Part shown: positions 55,123-64,000 of the stretch, in pieces
Layout: each line of letters starts with the position of its first letter
Numbering within the stretch: the stretch's first letter is position 1
Assembly: GCA_946405575.1 (NCBI GenBank)
Contig: CAMJHP010000011.1
Span: 1 to 64,000, forward strand
DNA from: an uncultured Bacteroidales bacterium
GTDB taxonomy: Bacteria; Bacteroidota; Bacteroidia; Bacteroidales; F082
DNA: 64,000 nt
Direction of reading: 5' to 3'
The notes under the pieces: model-generated
Database searches by the model: none
What the model was told of the DNA's origin: nothing
Seen by the model: the letters and a program-made list of their open reading frames with translations, nothing else
Program-made: the position numbers and the translations under genes

Positions 55123-55884
55123 CTATATCTTTATTTTCAGTCCGTCGTAAGCAAGCATCATATCTTCTGGGAGTTCGCGGTTGACTTCGGCGGCACAGCC
55201 CATACTATGGCTGCAATGTGTGAACCAAGTCTTCCTAGCTCTTACCCTTCGGGAAATCTCAATCGCCTCGTCCAAAGTAAGATGCGAGTAATGTTTCTTC
55301 TTTTGCAATGCCTCAATAATCAGGTATTCAACACCTTGCAGTTTTTCAATCGCTTCCTCGGAAATCTCGCTTAGGTCAGTGACATAAGCGAAATTGCCTA
55401 TGCGGAAGGCATAGCAAGTCAGGGTGAAATGCTTCAGTTTGATGGGGACGACGTGCAGGTCGCCAAGGTCAAAGGGGGTTTCATCGAGGTGGCAAATGTC
55501 GTAAGTTGGGGCACCTGGATAGGGATGCTCTTCAAAAGCGTAGGAATATTCGCGTTTAATTTCGGGCAGTGCCGTATCTGACACATAAAGCATCATAGGC
55601 TTTTTCTGCATAAAAATGTAGGGGCGCAAGTCATCCAGTCCGCCGATATGGTCCTTATGTTCGTGGGAGATAATCACTGCATCGAGTCTGGTAACGTTTT
55701 CGCGCAACATCTGTTGACGGAAGTCGGGACCAGCATCGACAGCCACTGTCACTTCGTCGGTCTGAATCAAAATGGAAGTGCGAAGCCGTTTGTCGCGTGG
55801 ATCCTTGGATTGGCACACGGGACAAGTGCAGCCAATGACAGGCACGCCTTGCGAAGTCCCGCTTCCTAAAATAGTGACAATCAT
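55123..55884 (-). CDS. MBL-fold metallohydrolase (PhnP-like)
   Basis: 'MIVTILGSGTSQGVPVIGCTCPVCQSKDPRDKRLRTSILIQ', 'VIISHEHKDHIGGLDDLRPY', 'FTHCSHSMG'; start moved to the internal Met. Confidence 0.92.
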   Translation of the reverse strand: MIVTILGSGTSQGVPVIGCTCPVCQSKDPRDKRLRTSILIQTDEVTVAVDAGPDFRQQMLRENVTRLDAVIISHEHKDHIGGLDDLRPYIFMQKKPMMLYVSDTALPEIKREYSYAFEEHPYPGAPTYDICHLDETPFDLGDLHVVPIKLKHFTLTCYAFRIGNFAYVTDLSEISEEAIEKLQGVEYLIIEALQKKKHYSHLTLDEAIEISRRVRARKTWFTHCSHSMGCAAEVNRELPEDMMLAYDGLKIKI

Positions 55885-55932
55885 ATTTTTAGTTTTCTTC
55901 AGCATCAAAAATGCTGTTGCAAAATAAAACTG

Positions 55933-55940
55933 CAAAATTA
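55933..55940 (-). promoter_or_regulatory. Bacteroidetes -7 box (TAATTTTG) for the MBL-fold gene
   Basis: TAnnTTTG on the minus strand, about 50 bp before the preferred start. Confidence 0.45.
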
Positions 55941-55982
55941 GCGTTTTTTGAGTAAAAACCATGCTATCTCATAGAATTTCCC

Positions 55983-55990
55983 TAAATTTG
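55983..55990 (+). promoter_or_regulatory. Bacteroidetes -7 box (TAAATTTG) only 4 bp before an ATG
   Basis: TAnnTTTG directly before the ATG at 55995. Confidence 0.45.
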
Positions 55991-55994
55991 CAGC

Positions 55995-56540
55995 ATGAAT
56001 TTTTCATCCTACCTCAGAAATAGGGCTTTAAAACGTGCTTTGGAACAATTCCTCGCTGAGAAACCACAGGCAAAAATGCCTAATCTACAGCGATTGACTT
56101 CCATATTGATTATTCTTGACGAAGGTGACAAAAGCATTGTCAAGAACATCGAAAGCAGTGCAAAAAGCCTGTTTGGTGCCAGTCGTTGCGGCTTCATCAT
56201 TCTCTGCAATCAAATGTCGGACACCATTTTGCAAAGCGACCTCTACACGGAGATCACGCCTAAGGACTTCGGCTTTATGAACGTACTGAAACCAGACAAG
56301 CACGAGTTCATCAAAAAGTTGCCTTTCAGTGCCATTCTTATCAATATGGCACCCAAGAACGCTGATGTCAGCGACTACCTTTGTACCCTTCCGAAGTCTG
56401 ATTTCAGAATCTGTTTCCATCAGAGCAAGAACCAAAAAATCTACGATTTACTTATAGAGAATCCACGTGCCACCGACCCTGTTTCGAACATCCACGTCTT
56501 GCACAACTATTTAAAAGCCCTAGCTGGACCACAAACATAA
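55995..56540 (+). CDS. Conserved Bacteroidetes protein (DUF6913-like)
   Basis: 'GASRCGFIILCNQMSDTILQSDLYTEITPKDFGFMNVLKPDKHEFIKKLPFSAILINMAP'. Confidence 0.75.
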   Translation: MNFSSYLRNRALKRALEQFLAEKPQAKMPNLQRLTSILIILDEGDKSIVKNIESSAKSLFGASRCGFIILCNQMSDTILQSDLYTEITPKDFGFMNVLKPDKHEFIKKLPFSAILINMAPKNADVSDYLCTLPKSDFRICFHQSKNQKIYDLLIENPRATDPVSNIHVLHNYLKALAGPQT

Positions 56541-56617
56541 TGGAAAATTCTTCGATGCACCGACAAGCTCAACGAACTCAGGTTCAAGAGCCTATAACCC
56601 AATAAAACAACAGACAA

Positions 56618-57505
56618 ATGAAAAACAACATATTCAAAGGCACGGGAATTGCCTTAATCACTCCATTCAAAGCCGACTTTTCAGTTGACGTTGAAGCCTT
56701 GAAAAAAATCGTCAGCCATGTCATCGACAACGGAGCAGATTTTTTAGTCGTCTTAGGAACCACTTCCGAAGCCCCCACCCTTTCGAATGACGAGAAACGA
56801 CTGTTGATCAATACCATACTGAAGACCAATGATAATCGTTTACCCATCTTGCTCGGTATGGGCGGCAACAACACGCAAGCCGTCATTGCAGCCATCAAAG
56901 CCCAAAACTTCGAGGGCATCCACGGCATTTTGAGTGTCGTACCTTATTATAACAAGCCCAACCAACGCGGCATGAAGGCCCATTTCGAGGCCATCGCCGA
57001 TGCCAGCCCTGTGCCTGTCGTAGTTTACAATGTGCCAGGCCGTGTGGGTGTCAACCTGCAAGCCGCCACCTGCGTGGAACTGGCCAAGCATCCCAACATC
57101 GTCGCCGTGAAAGAGGCATCAGGCAATTTGCAGCAAATCATGGAAATCCTGCGCGACAAGCCCGCCGACTTCGATGTGCTTTCGGGCGATGATGGTATCA
57201 CACAACCTTTGATGGCCCTTGGCGCCCAAGGTGTGATTTCGGTGGCAGCCAATGCCTATACGAAGCCTTTCAGCCGTATGATGCATGCCATGAAAGAAGG
57301 TCGCACCGAAGAAGCTCTGCGTCTACATTATGCCATGATGCGTATGAACCAACTCATCTTCGCTGATGGCAATCCCGCTGGAATAAAATGCTTAATGAAT
57401 CATATGGGCTTGTGTCAGAATGTGTTGCGTCTGCCTTTGGTTACGGCCAATGAGAAGGTTGAAGCTGACATTACTGAAGAATGGGAAAAATTGAGAGTTA
57501 TTTAG
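56618..57505 (+). CDS. dapA: 4-hydroxy-tetrahydrodipicolinate synthase
   Basis: 'GTGIALITPFKADFSVDVEALKKIVSHVIDNGADFLVVLGTTSEAPTLS', 'VVVYNVPGRVGVNL', 'IVAVKEASGNL'. Confidence 0.96.
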   Translation: MKNNIFKGTGIALITPFKADFSVDVEALKKIVSHVIDNGADFLVVLGTTSEAPTLSNDEKRLLINTILKTNDNRLPILLGMGGNNTQAVIAAIKAQNFEGIHGILSVVPYYNKPNQRGMKAHFEAIADASPVPVVVYNVPGRVGVNLQAATCVELAKHPNIVAVKEASGNLQQIMEILRDKPADFDVLSGDDGITQPLMALGAQGVISVAANAYTKPFSRMMHAMKEGRTEEALRLHYAMMRMNQLIFADGNPAGIKCLMNHMGLCQNVLRLPLVTANEKVEADITEEWEKLRVI

Positions 57506-57558
57506 TTGAATACCTGAATTTTAAATATTAAATTTTGAATTTTAAATCTCGAAATAAA

Positions 57559-60108
57559 ATGAAAATTTTTCGCTATTTTATCATCCTCTTGGTCACTTTG
57601 ATTAGTGGCAACATTTTCGCTCAGAAGAGCCAACTAGAACTGAACCGACTCATGGAAGAGCGCAATGAGTACTATTTTACTTTTAATCTGAATGGCAACG
57701 ACGACCTGAGTGCCATTGCACACGCCATCTCGGTTGACCGTGTTGACGGCACTTTAGTGACTGCCTATGCCAACAATAAGGATTTTGCTAATTTCAAAAG
57801 ATTTGGATACGAAGTGACGCTTCAAACGCCACCTTCGTTGCTTGAGGAAGTCGCCATGTGGGACGGCAGCAATCGTGCCGGATACGACTGGGACAGCTAT
57901 CCGACCTATTCTGCCTACGAGGAAATGATGTTTGAATTTGAAACCAACCACCCCGACAAGTGCGAAATCATCACTCTTGGCACCCTGCCTTCAGGACGCA
58001 AAATCATGATTGCACACCTCAACAACGGTAGTGGAGAGGGCAAGCCCAAATTCCTATACACCAGCACCATACACGGCGACGAAACCACAGGTTGGATCAT
58101 GATGCTGCGCCTCATCGACTATTTGCTTGAGAATCCCGACGAGCCTGAAGTGCAGACCGTGATGAACAACATCGACCTTTACATCGGTCCCAATGCCAAC
58201 CCCGATGGCACCTACCACGGCGGCAACAACAACGTGAATGGCGCCACCCGCTACAATGCCAATGGCGTTGACATGAACCGCAACTACGCCGACCCTCACG
58301 GCGGCCAGCATCCTGACGGAGAAGAATATCAAACCGAGACCCTATGGTTCATGCAACTTGCCGAAGACATCCCCTTTGTGATGGGTGCCAACTACCATGG
58401 TGGTGCCGAAGTGATGAACTATCCATGGGACAACACCTATACCCTCCATGCCGATGATGCCTGGTACCAGCTCATCTGCCACGAATACGCCGACCTCACC
58501 CATAATATGAACCCCAACTATATGAACGACTACAACAACGGCATCATCAACGGCGCGCAATGGTACATGATTGGTGGAGGCCGTCAGGACTATATGAACG
58601 GCTATGCCCAATGCCGCGAGTTGACCATCGAATGCTCGAACACGAAATTGCCTTCCGGCAGTCAACTTCCCAGTTTCTGGAATTACAACAAAGAATCTAT
58701 CTTTGCTTTCATGAACCAATGCCTTTACGGCATTCACGGCACCGTGACCGATGCAGCCACCGGACAACCTCTCCACGCCACCATCACCATCGCCAACCAT
58801 GACGATTCGTTCTCAATTGTTGAGAGCCATTTGCCCGCAGGTGACTACCACCGTCCCATCAAGGGAGGCACTTATGATGTAACTTATGCTTGTAACGGCT
58901 ATTACCCCCAGACCTTCACTATTACCATAGCAGACTACGAGACGGTCATCCAAGACGTCCAGCTGGAAGCAGGCGAAGGTCTCATCCCCGACTTCAACGC
59001 CAACTACACCGACGTCGCCCTCGGTGGCAGCGTCAACTTCACCGACAACACATGGGGTGCCAACCTCGTCAGCTGGGAATGGGCTTTTGAAGGCGGTGAA
59101 CCAGCCACCTCCAATGAGCAGAATCCTTCAGGCATCACATATAATGAAATAGGCAACTACGATGTCACCTTGACCGTCACCAACGGGGATGGCCAAACCG
59201 AAACCGTCACCAAACACAATTACATTCACGTGAGCGAGATGTATAACATGCAAAACGGCAACGTCACCACCTGCAATGCCCTGTTTTATGATGACGGCGG
59301 CCCAAACAGCAACTACCACGACAGAAAAGATTACACTATGACCTTCATGCCTGCCACCACTGGAGGCATTTTGGAAGCCATTTTCGAGGAATTCGCTTTA
59401 GAAGACGATTATGACTTCCTTTACATCTATGACGGCACTTCCACTTCGGCCCCTTCACTGGGTTCCTTTACAGGCTTCGAGAGTCCTGGCACCGTGACCG
59501 CCACCAACAGCGAAGGCGCATTGACCTTCCGTTTCTCCTCAGACTATGGTGTCAATGAACCCGGCTGGAAAGCCACCGTGCATTGCGTTGGCACCTATGA
59601 CCCGATTGAGCTGGAAATCTCAGCAGACCCCGAGATCGTCGATGAAGGTGAACCTTGCCAATTGAGCGTTGTCGCCACCGGCGGCACAGGTGTGTATACC
59701 TACCTTTGGGAGCCTGCCAACGCCATCAATGAAGGCACCATCGACGACCCCACGAGTGCCAATCCCATAGTCCGTCCCATAGGTATACCTGAATCGACCT
59801 ATAAAGTCACGGTCACCGACACTGAAGGCAATACAGTCTCCGATGACATCACCATCACAGTCAGCCCATTGTCGGTTTCAGAGAACACTTGCAAGCCTGT
59901 AGTCTACCCCAATCCAAGCCACGGGAGCTTCACCATTGAAGGCAAGGCCAGCTATAAGCTTTATAACAGCCTCGGACAAGTCGTCCTTTCAGGCGTTTGC
60001 GAAGGCAAGAGCCTTGTCAGCGTCCAAGAATTGAACCAAGGCGTTTATTTCCTCCATCTAAACGGCGAAAACGGAAGCAGAGTTGAAAAACTCGTCATCG
60101 AAAAATAA
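57559..60108 (+). CDS. Secreted M14 zinc carboxypeptidase with PKD and CUB-like regions and a T9SS type A sorting domain
   Basis: 'STIHGDETTGWIMMLRLIDYL', 'GPNANPDGTYHGG', PKD-like 'VSWEWAFEGGEPATSNEQNPSGITYNEIGNYDVTLTVTNGDGQ', C-terminal 'VYPNPSHGSFTIEGKASYKLYNSLGQVVLSG...GVYFLHLNGENGSRVEKLVIEK'. Confidence 0.93.
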   Translation: MKIFRYFIILLVTLISGNIFAQKSQLELNRLMEERNEYYFTFNLNGNDDLSAIAHAISVDRVDGTLVTAYANNKDFANFKRFGYEVTLQTPPSLLEEVAMWDGSNRAGYDWDSYPTYSAYEEMMFEFETNHPDKCEIITLGTLPSGRKIMIAHLNNGSGEGKPKFLYTSTIHGDETTGWIMMLRLIDYLLENPDEPEVQTVMNNIDLYIGPNANPDGTYHGGNNNVNGATRYNANGVDMNRNYADPHGGQHPDGEEYQTETLWFMQLAEDIPFVMGANYHGGAEVMNYPWDNTYTLHADDAWYQLICHEYADLTHNMNPNYMNDYNNGIINGAQWYMIGGGRQDYMNGYAQCRELTIECSNTKLPSGSQLPSFWNYNKESIFAFMNQCLYGIHGTVTDAATGQPLHATITIANHDDSFSIVESHLPAGDYHRPIKGGTYDVTYACNGYYPQTFTITIADYETVIQDVQLEAGEGLIPDFNANYTDVALGGSVNFTDNTWGANLVSWEWAFEGGEPATSNEQNPSGITYNEIGNYDVTLTVTNGDGQTETVTKHNYIHVSEMYNMQNGNVTTCNALFYDDGGPNSNYHDRKDYTMTFMPATTGGILEAIFEEFALEDDYDFLYIYDGTSTSAPSLGSFTGFESPGTVTATNSEGALTFRFSSDYGVNEPGWKATVHCVGTYDPIELEISADPEIVDEGEPCQLSVVATGGTGVYTYLWEPANAINEGTIDDPTSANPIVRPIGIPESTYKVTVTDTEGNTVSDDITITVSPLSVSENTCKPVVYPNPSHGSFTIEGKASYKLYNSLGQVVLSGVCEGKSLVSVQELNQGVYFLHLNGENGSRVEKLVIEK

Positions 60109-60143
60109 TAACGGAATCCGCTCGTTAGTAACATAAAAATGAG

Positions 60144-60151
60144 TAATTTTG
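60144..60151 (+). promoter_or_regulatory. Bacteroidetes -7 box (TAATTTTG) only 7 bp before the bamD ATG
   Basis: TAnnTTTG directly before the ATG at 60159. Confidence 0.45.
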
Positions 60152-60158
60152 CAGCCCG

Positions 60159-60956
60159 ATGAAAAATAGACTTTTGATATTGGCAGTTTTGGGCCTTGTA
60201 GCCTTCACTTCGTGCAACGACTTTAACCGATTGGTGAAAAGCACTGACAACGAAATGAAGTACGAGGTTGCTGTGGACTATTTCGATCGGGGCGACTACA
60301 ACCATGCCCTACAGCTTTTCGACCTGCTGCAAGCCTCATTCCGCAACACACCGAGGGGAGAATCCATCACCTACAAGACCGCTTTGTGCTATTATAAGCA
60401 GAGTGATTACGATATCGCAGGGTATTACTTCAACAAGTTCACGCAGACCTATCCCTTCTCGAAAGATGCCGAAAAAGCCGCCTTTATGAATGCCTATTGC
60501 AGCTACTTGCTCTCGCCCGAATCGGGACTGGACCAAACCAACACCTATAGCGCCATCAAGCAACTCAACGCCTTTATGGACCGTTATCCCAACAGCGACA
60601 GCCTATCTCGCACACAGCAACTCCTAACCGACCTCAACAACAAGTTGGAGGAAAAGGATTACAATGTTTGCCGGCTCTTTTACCGTATGGAGAACTATAG
60701 CGCGGCCATCACCTCGTTTGAAAATATGTTGAAAAAATATCCCAACACCTCACACCGCGAAGAAATCTTATACGATATGGCCAAAACCTATTACGACTAT
60801 GCCGAAAACAGCATCGCGGAAAAGCAACGTGAGCGTTACGAATCATGTGTCGAGCAGTGTAACACCTTGGCCTACCTCTACCCTCAGAGCAAGTACCTGC
60901 AAGACGTGAACGGCATTGCCAATAAAGCAAGAAAGAAATTAGAAAACATACAATAA
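60159..60956 (+). CDS. bamD: Outer membrane protein assembly factor BamD
   Basis: Lipobox 'LVAFTSCNDF'; 'YEVAVDYFDRGDYNHALQLFDLLQASFRNTPRGESITYKTALCYYKQSDYDIAGYYFNKFTQTYPFSKDAEKAAFMNAYC'. Confidence 0.93.
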   Translation: MKNRLLILAVLGLVAFTSCNDFNRLVKSTDNEMKYEVAVDYFDRGDYNHALQLFDLLQASFRNTPRGESITYKTALCYYKQSDYDIAGYYFNKFTQTYPFSKDAEKAAFMNAYCSYLLSPESGLDQTNTYSAIKQLNAFMDRYPNSDSLSRTQQLLTDLNNKLEEKDYNVCRLFYRMENYSAAITSFENMLKKYPNTSHREEILYDMAKTYYDYAENSIAEKQRERYESCVEQCNTLAYLYPQSKYLQDVNGIANKARKKLENIQ

Positions 60957-60958
60957 CC

Positions 60959-61297
60959 ATGGATTTCAAGAAAATCAAGACCGAAACGACGGTGGTCACC
61001 CGTCAGAAAGACCAATTCTACAAAGGTACAGGCAACATTTACGAAACCGTTGCCATCCTTTCCATCAGGGCTAACCAAATCGCCTCTGAGATGAAAGCTG
61101 AGCTCAACGAGAAAATTGAGTCGTTTGCTTCTGCCGCCAACGACAGTTTGGAAGAAGTGTTTGAAAACAAGGAACAAATCGAAATTGCAAAGTTCTACGA
61201 GCGTCTGCCCAAGCCTACCCTCATCGCCATTCACGAATTCCTGCACGACCAAATCTATTTCCGCAATCCTGCCAAAGAGAACCAGGAAGCCTTCTGA
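60959..61297 (+). CDS. rpoZ: RNA polymerase omega-like (RpoZ/Rpb6) subunit
   Basis: 'VVTRQKDQFYKGTGNIYETVAILSIRANQIASEMKAELNEKIESF'; position after bamD. Confidence 0.82.
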   Translation: MDFKKIKTETTVVTRQKDQFYKGTGNIYETVAILSIRANQIASEMKAELNEKIESFASAANDSLEEVFENKEQIEIAKFYERLPKPTLIAIHEFLHDQIYFRNPAKENQEAF

Positions 61298-61324
61298 TTT
61301 GTGGACAAAATAAAGGGAGAAACC

Positions 61325-62245
61325 ATGAAAAGACTCTTTGCCTCACTGCTCATATTCCTCGGCTGCACGATGGGTTTCAACTCACTGCAAGCCCAAGAAC
61401 TACAATGCGATGTTCGCGTCAGTTCCAACAAAGTGCAAGGTAGCGACAAGACCATCTACCAGAACCTTCAGACCTCCCTATATGAGTTCATCAACAATAC
61501 GAAATTCACGGAAATCAACTTCAAGCAGGCAGAAAAGATAGAGTGTTCGATGCTCGTCGACGTAACAAGCCGCGAAGGCAATTACTTCACGGCGGAGATC
61601 AACCTGGCATTGCGCCGTCCGGTCTACAAATCAAGCTATAGCACCCCGATGTTCAACTATGTCGACCGAAAGTTCTATTTCGAATATACCGACGGCCAGG
61701 CTTTGGACTTCAACCCGAGCTCTTACATCTCCAACATCACGAGCACAATCGGATTCTATGTGTATCTCTTCCTCGGCCTCGACTTCGACTCCTTCTCCCC
61801 CAATGGCGGCGACCCGTTTTTTGCCATTGCAGAGACCATCGCCAATGCCGCTCCACAGGAGGCCGGAACCGAAAACGGATGGAGCTCGACGGGACGGCAA
61901 AACCGCTATGCCATCATCAGCGACATCAACAACGCCACCTACAAGCCTTTGCGTCAGTTCCTTTATGATTACCACCGCCAAGGCTTGGATGTGATGGCAG
62001 AGAAGCCCGATGTAGGCCGCGAAGCCATCCTCAATGCCATTGCACAATTGCAGAACGTTTACGAGCGCAACTCCATGTGCTATTTCCTGCAATTACTCAT
62101 CGAAAGCAAACGCGACGAAATCATCCAAATCTTCTCCCAAGGAGATATGAAAATCAGGACCGAAGCCTCGAACATCATGAAAGCCATCGACCCTTCTCAG
62201 TCATCGCGTTACGAAGCCATGCTACAAAACAACGGCAAGCTATAA
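61325..62245 (+). CDS. porD: T9SS protein PorD (DUF4835 family)
   Basis: 'MKRLFASLLIFLGCTMGFNSLQAQELQCDVRVSSNKVQGSDKTIYQNLQTSLYEFINNTKF', followed by recN. Confidence 0.88.
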   Translation: MKRLFASLLIFLGCTMGFNSLQAQELQCDVRVSSNKVQGSDKTIYQNLQTSLYEFINNTKFTEINFKQAEKIECSMLVDVTSREGNYFTAEINLALRRPVYKSSYSTPMFNYVDRKFYFEYTDGQALDFNPSSYISNITSTIGFYVYLFLGLDFDSFSPNGGDPFFAIAETIANAAPQEAGTENGWSSTGRQNRYAIISDINNATYKPLRQFLYDYHRQGLDVMAEKPDVGREAILNAIAQLQNVYERNSMCYFLQLLIESKRDEIIQIFSQGDMKIRTEASNIMKAIDPSQSSRYEAMLQNNGKL

Positions 62246-62258
62246 GTTTCTCACCACT

Positions 62259-63914
62259 ATGCTCAAGCAACTGCACATCAGTAACTACGCCTTGATTGAC
62301 GAGTTGAATGTCAGTTTCGAGAGCGGCTTCAACGTCATCACTGGAGAAACCGGTGCGGGCAAGTCCATCTTGCTCGGTGCCCTCGGATTCGCCATGGGCG
62401 ACCGTGCCGACACCAATGTGCTATACGACAAGGACAAGAAATGCATAGTGGAGGCATTGTTTATGCTGACCGATGAGACCTTGAAGCCTTTGTTTGACGA
62501 AAACGACGTCGACTTTGAGACCGAATGCATTTTCCGCCGTGAGCTCAACCCGCAAAAGAAAAGTCGCGCTTTCATCAACGACACGCCCGTTGCCTTGCAG
62601 ACCATGAAAGAAATTGGAAGCCAGTTGGTTGACATCCACTCCCAACACGACTCCCTCTTGCTCACCGACACCAATTTCCAACTCAAGCTATTGGACGACA
62701 TCGCAAAAAACGGAGAGCTCTTGGCTCGTTACCAAACCGAATACGCCAACTACAACTCCTTGAAGCGAAAGTTGAACGAATTGAAGGAAATGGCGAACAA
62801 AAACACCGCTGAGAGCGACTACCTGAAGTTCCAACTTGACGAACTCGAAAAAGCCCAGCTCAAAGAAGGCGAATATGCCGAAATTGAACAAATGCTCAGC
62901 ATGATGGAGAATGCCGAGGAAATCAAGACGCTCCTTGTCATTGCCAACGGACTGATGGAAGACTCTGAAAATGCCATTCTTGGGCAAATGAATGCCCTTG
63001 CAAGCACTTTGCAGCGTATGAAACAACTCCTTCCAGATACCGAAAGCATAGGAGAACGCATCGAGAGCCTGAAAGTGGAGCTGAAAGACATCGCCTATGA
63101 CCTACGCCGCAAGGAAGACGACACCCAATTTGACGAGGAGCAACTGCAAACCCTTCAGGAACGCTACGACCTGCTCAACCGCTTGATGATGAAGCATCAT
63201 GTCAACGATTTCGGGGAACTCATCGCTTTGCGTGACAGCCTGAAAGAAAAGGCAAATGCTTTCGACAACATCGACGAAGCCATAGCCAAGGCAGAAAAAG
63301 AGTTGGAAGAGAGCGAAAAGCAGCTTTCGAAGCAAGTCACTGCATTGCATGACAAACGCCGTCAAGCGGCAGAGGTTTTCGAAGGGAAAGTCACCACACA
63401 GGTGCGACAGTTGGCCATGCCTTTTGCGCAGTTCCAAGTCCGTTTGGATGGTAAGAACCATTTCGGCAGCAAAGGCAGCGATGAAATCCGTTTCCTTTTC
63501 TCTGCCAATAAAGGAATTGCCGTTGACGACATTTGTCGCGTGGCCTCAGGCGGCGAACTCTCGCGCCTGATGCTCTCCATCAAGAGTGCAGTGTCAGACT
63601 ACAACTACATCCCCACCCTCATCTTTGACGAAATCGACACGGGTGTTTCGGGCGAGGTGGCGGCCAAAATCGGAGGCATTATGCGGCAGATGGGCAACGC
63701 GTTACAACTCATCTCCATCACCCACCTGCCCCAAGTGGCCAGCCAAGCCAAGCACCATTACTTCATCTACAAGGACAACAAGGGTGAACGGACCCAGTCG
63801 CACATTCGCCTATTGGATTCCGAGGAACGTGTCCGCGAAATTGCCAAGATGCTCAGCAATGACAAATTGACGGACGAAGCCTTGCGGGCGGCTGAGGTGT
63901 TGCTGAACGGCTGA
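62259..63914 (+). CDS. recN: DNA repair protein RecN
   Basis: 'MLKQLHISNYALIDELNVSFESGFNVITGETGAGKSILLGALGFAMGDRAD', 'VASGGELSRLMLSIKSAV', 'PTLIFDEIDTGVSGEVAAKIG'. Confidence 0.96.
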   Translation: MLKQLHISNYALIDELNVSFESGFNVITGETGAGKSILLGALGFAMGDRADTNVLYDKDKKCIVEALFMLTDETLKPLFDENDVDFETECIFRRELNPQKKSRAFINDTPVALQTMKEIGSQLVDIHSQHDSLLLTDTNFQLKLLDDIAKNGELLARYQTEYANYNSLKRKLNELKEMANKNTAESDYLKFQLDELEKAQLKEGEYAEIEQMLSMMENAEEIKTLLVIANGLMEDSENAILGQMNALASTLQRMKQLLPDTESIGERIESLKVELKDIAYDLRRKEDDTQFDEEQLQTLQERYDLLNRLMMKHHVNDFGELIALRDSLKEKANAFDNIDEAIAKAEKELEESEKQLSKQVTALHDKRRQAAEVFEGKVTTQVRQLAMPFAQFQVRLDGKNHFGSKGSDEIRFLFSANKGIAVDDICRVASGGELSRLMLSIKSAVSDYNYIPTLIFDEIDTGVSGEVAAKIGGIMRQMGNALQLISITHLPQVASQAKHHYFIYKDNKGERTQSHIRLLDSEERVREIAKMLSNDKLTDEALRAAEVLLNG

Positions 63915-64000
63915 TTCCGTGTGTTTTCCAACATTGCAACGGCCCGTGTCGAAGACAGGACCTCCTATTCACCCCACACCTGCTTCGCGCCATTGACTCC

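Noticed and set aside
1-64000. tRNA, rRNA, phage, toxin-antitoxin, restriction or CRISPR-Cas systems
   Set aside because: Looked for on both strands; no convincing genes or motifs were seen.

Overview
The window looks like a Bacteroidales/Bacteroidetes chromosome segment. Support: TAnnTTTG promoter boxes, a PorX-like regulator, PorD, and a T9SS C-terminal sorting domain. From left to right: (i) a TPR regulator and an SPFH/NfeD pair; (ii) an alpha-glucan/glycogen cluster (GT3 synthase-phosphorylase fusion, GH57, GT4, debranching enzyme); (iii) an M3 peptidase; (iv) a ~31 kb minus-strand polysaccharide locus (about 15-46.5 kb) with Wza/Wzc/CpsB, many GT2 enzymes plus GT4, GT32, GT10 and GT11, Fdt-type and Wbp-type sugar modification genes, and a Wzm/Wzt-like ABC exporter; (v) a LutA-like protein, aroA, aroB, tsaE and porX; (vi) housekeeping and T9SS genes (HD hydrolase, dapA, M14 peptidase, bamD, RNAP omega-like, porD, recN). 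No rRNA, tRNA, CRISPR array, IS transposase or prophage was seen. The most unusual signal is a small palindromic repeat family at 48.3-52.1 kb. Its core is ATGTCATYCC...RATCTAT, 41-44 nt long, flanked by complementary arms that differ at each copy. One copy is in frame inside aroA, two lie in the 5' part of the aroB ORF, and two form an intergenic pair. This resembles, by analogy, the Rickettsia palindromic elements that insert into proteins. All family assignments come from reading motifs; no database search was run.
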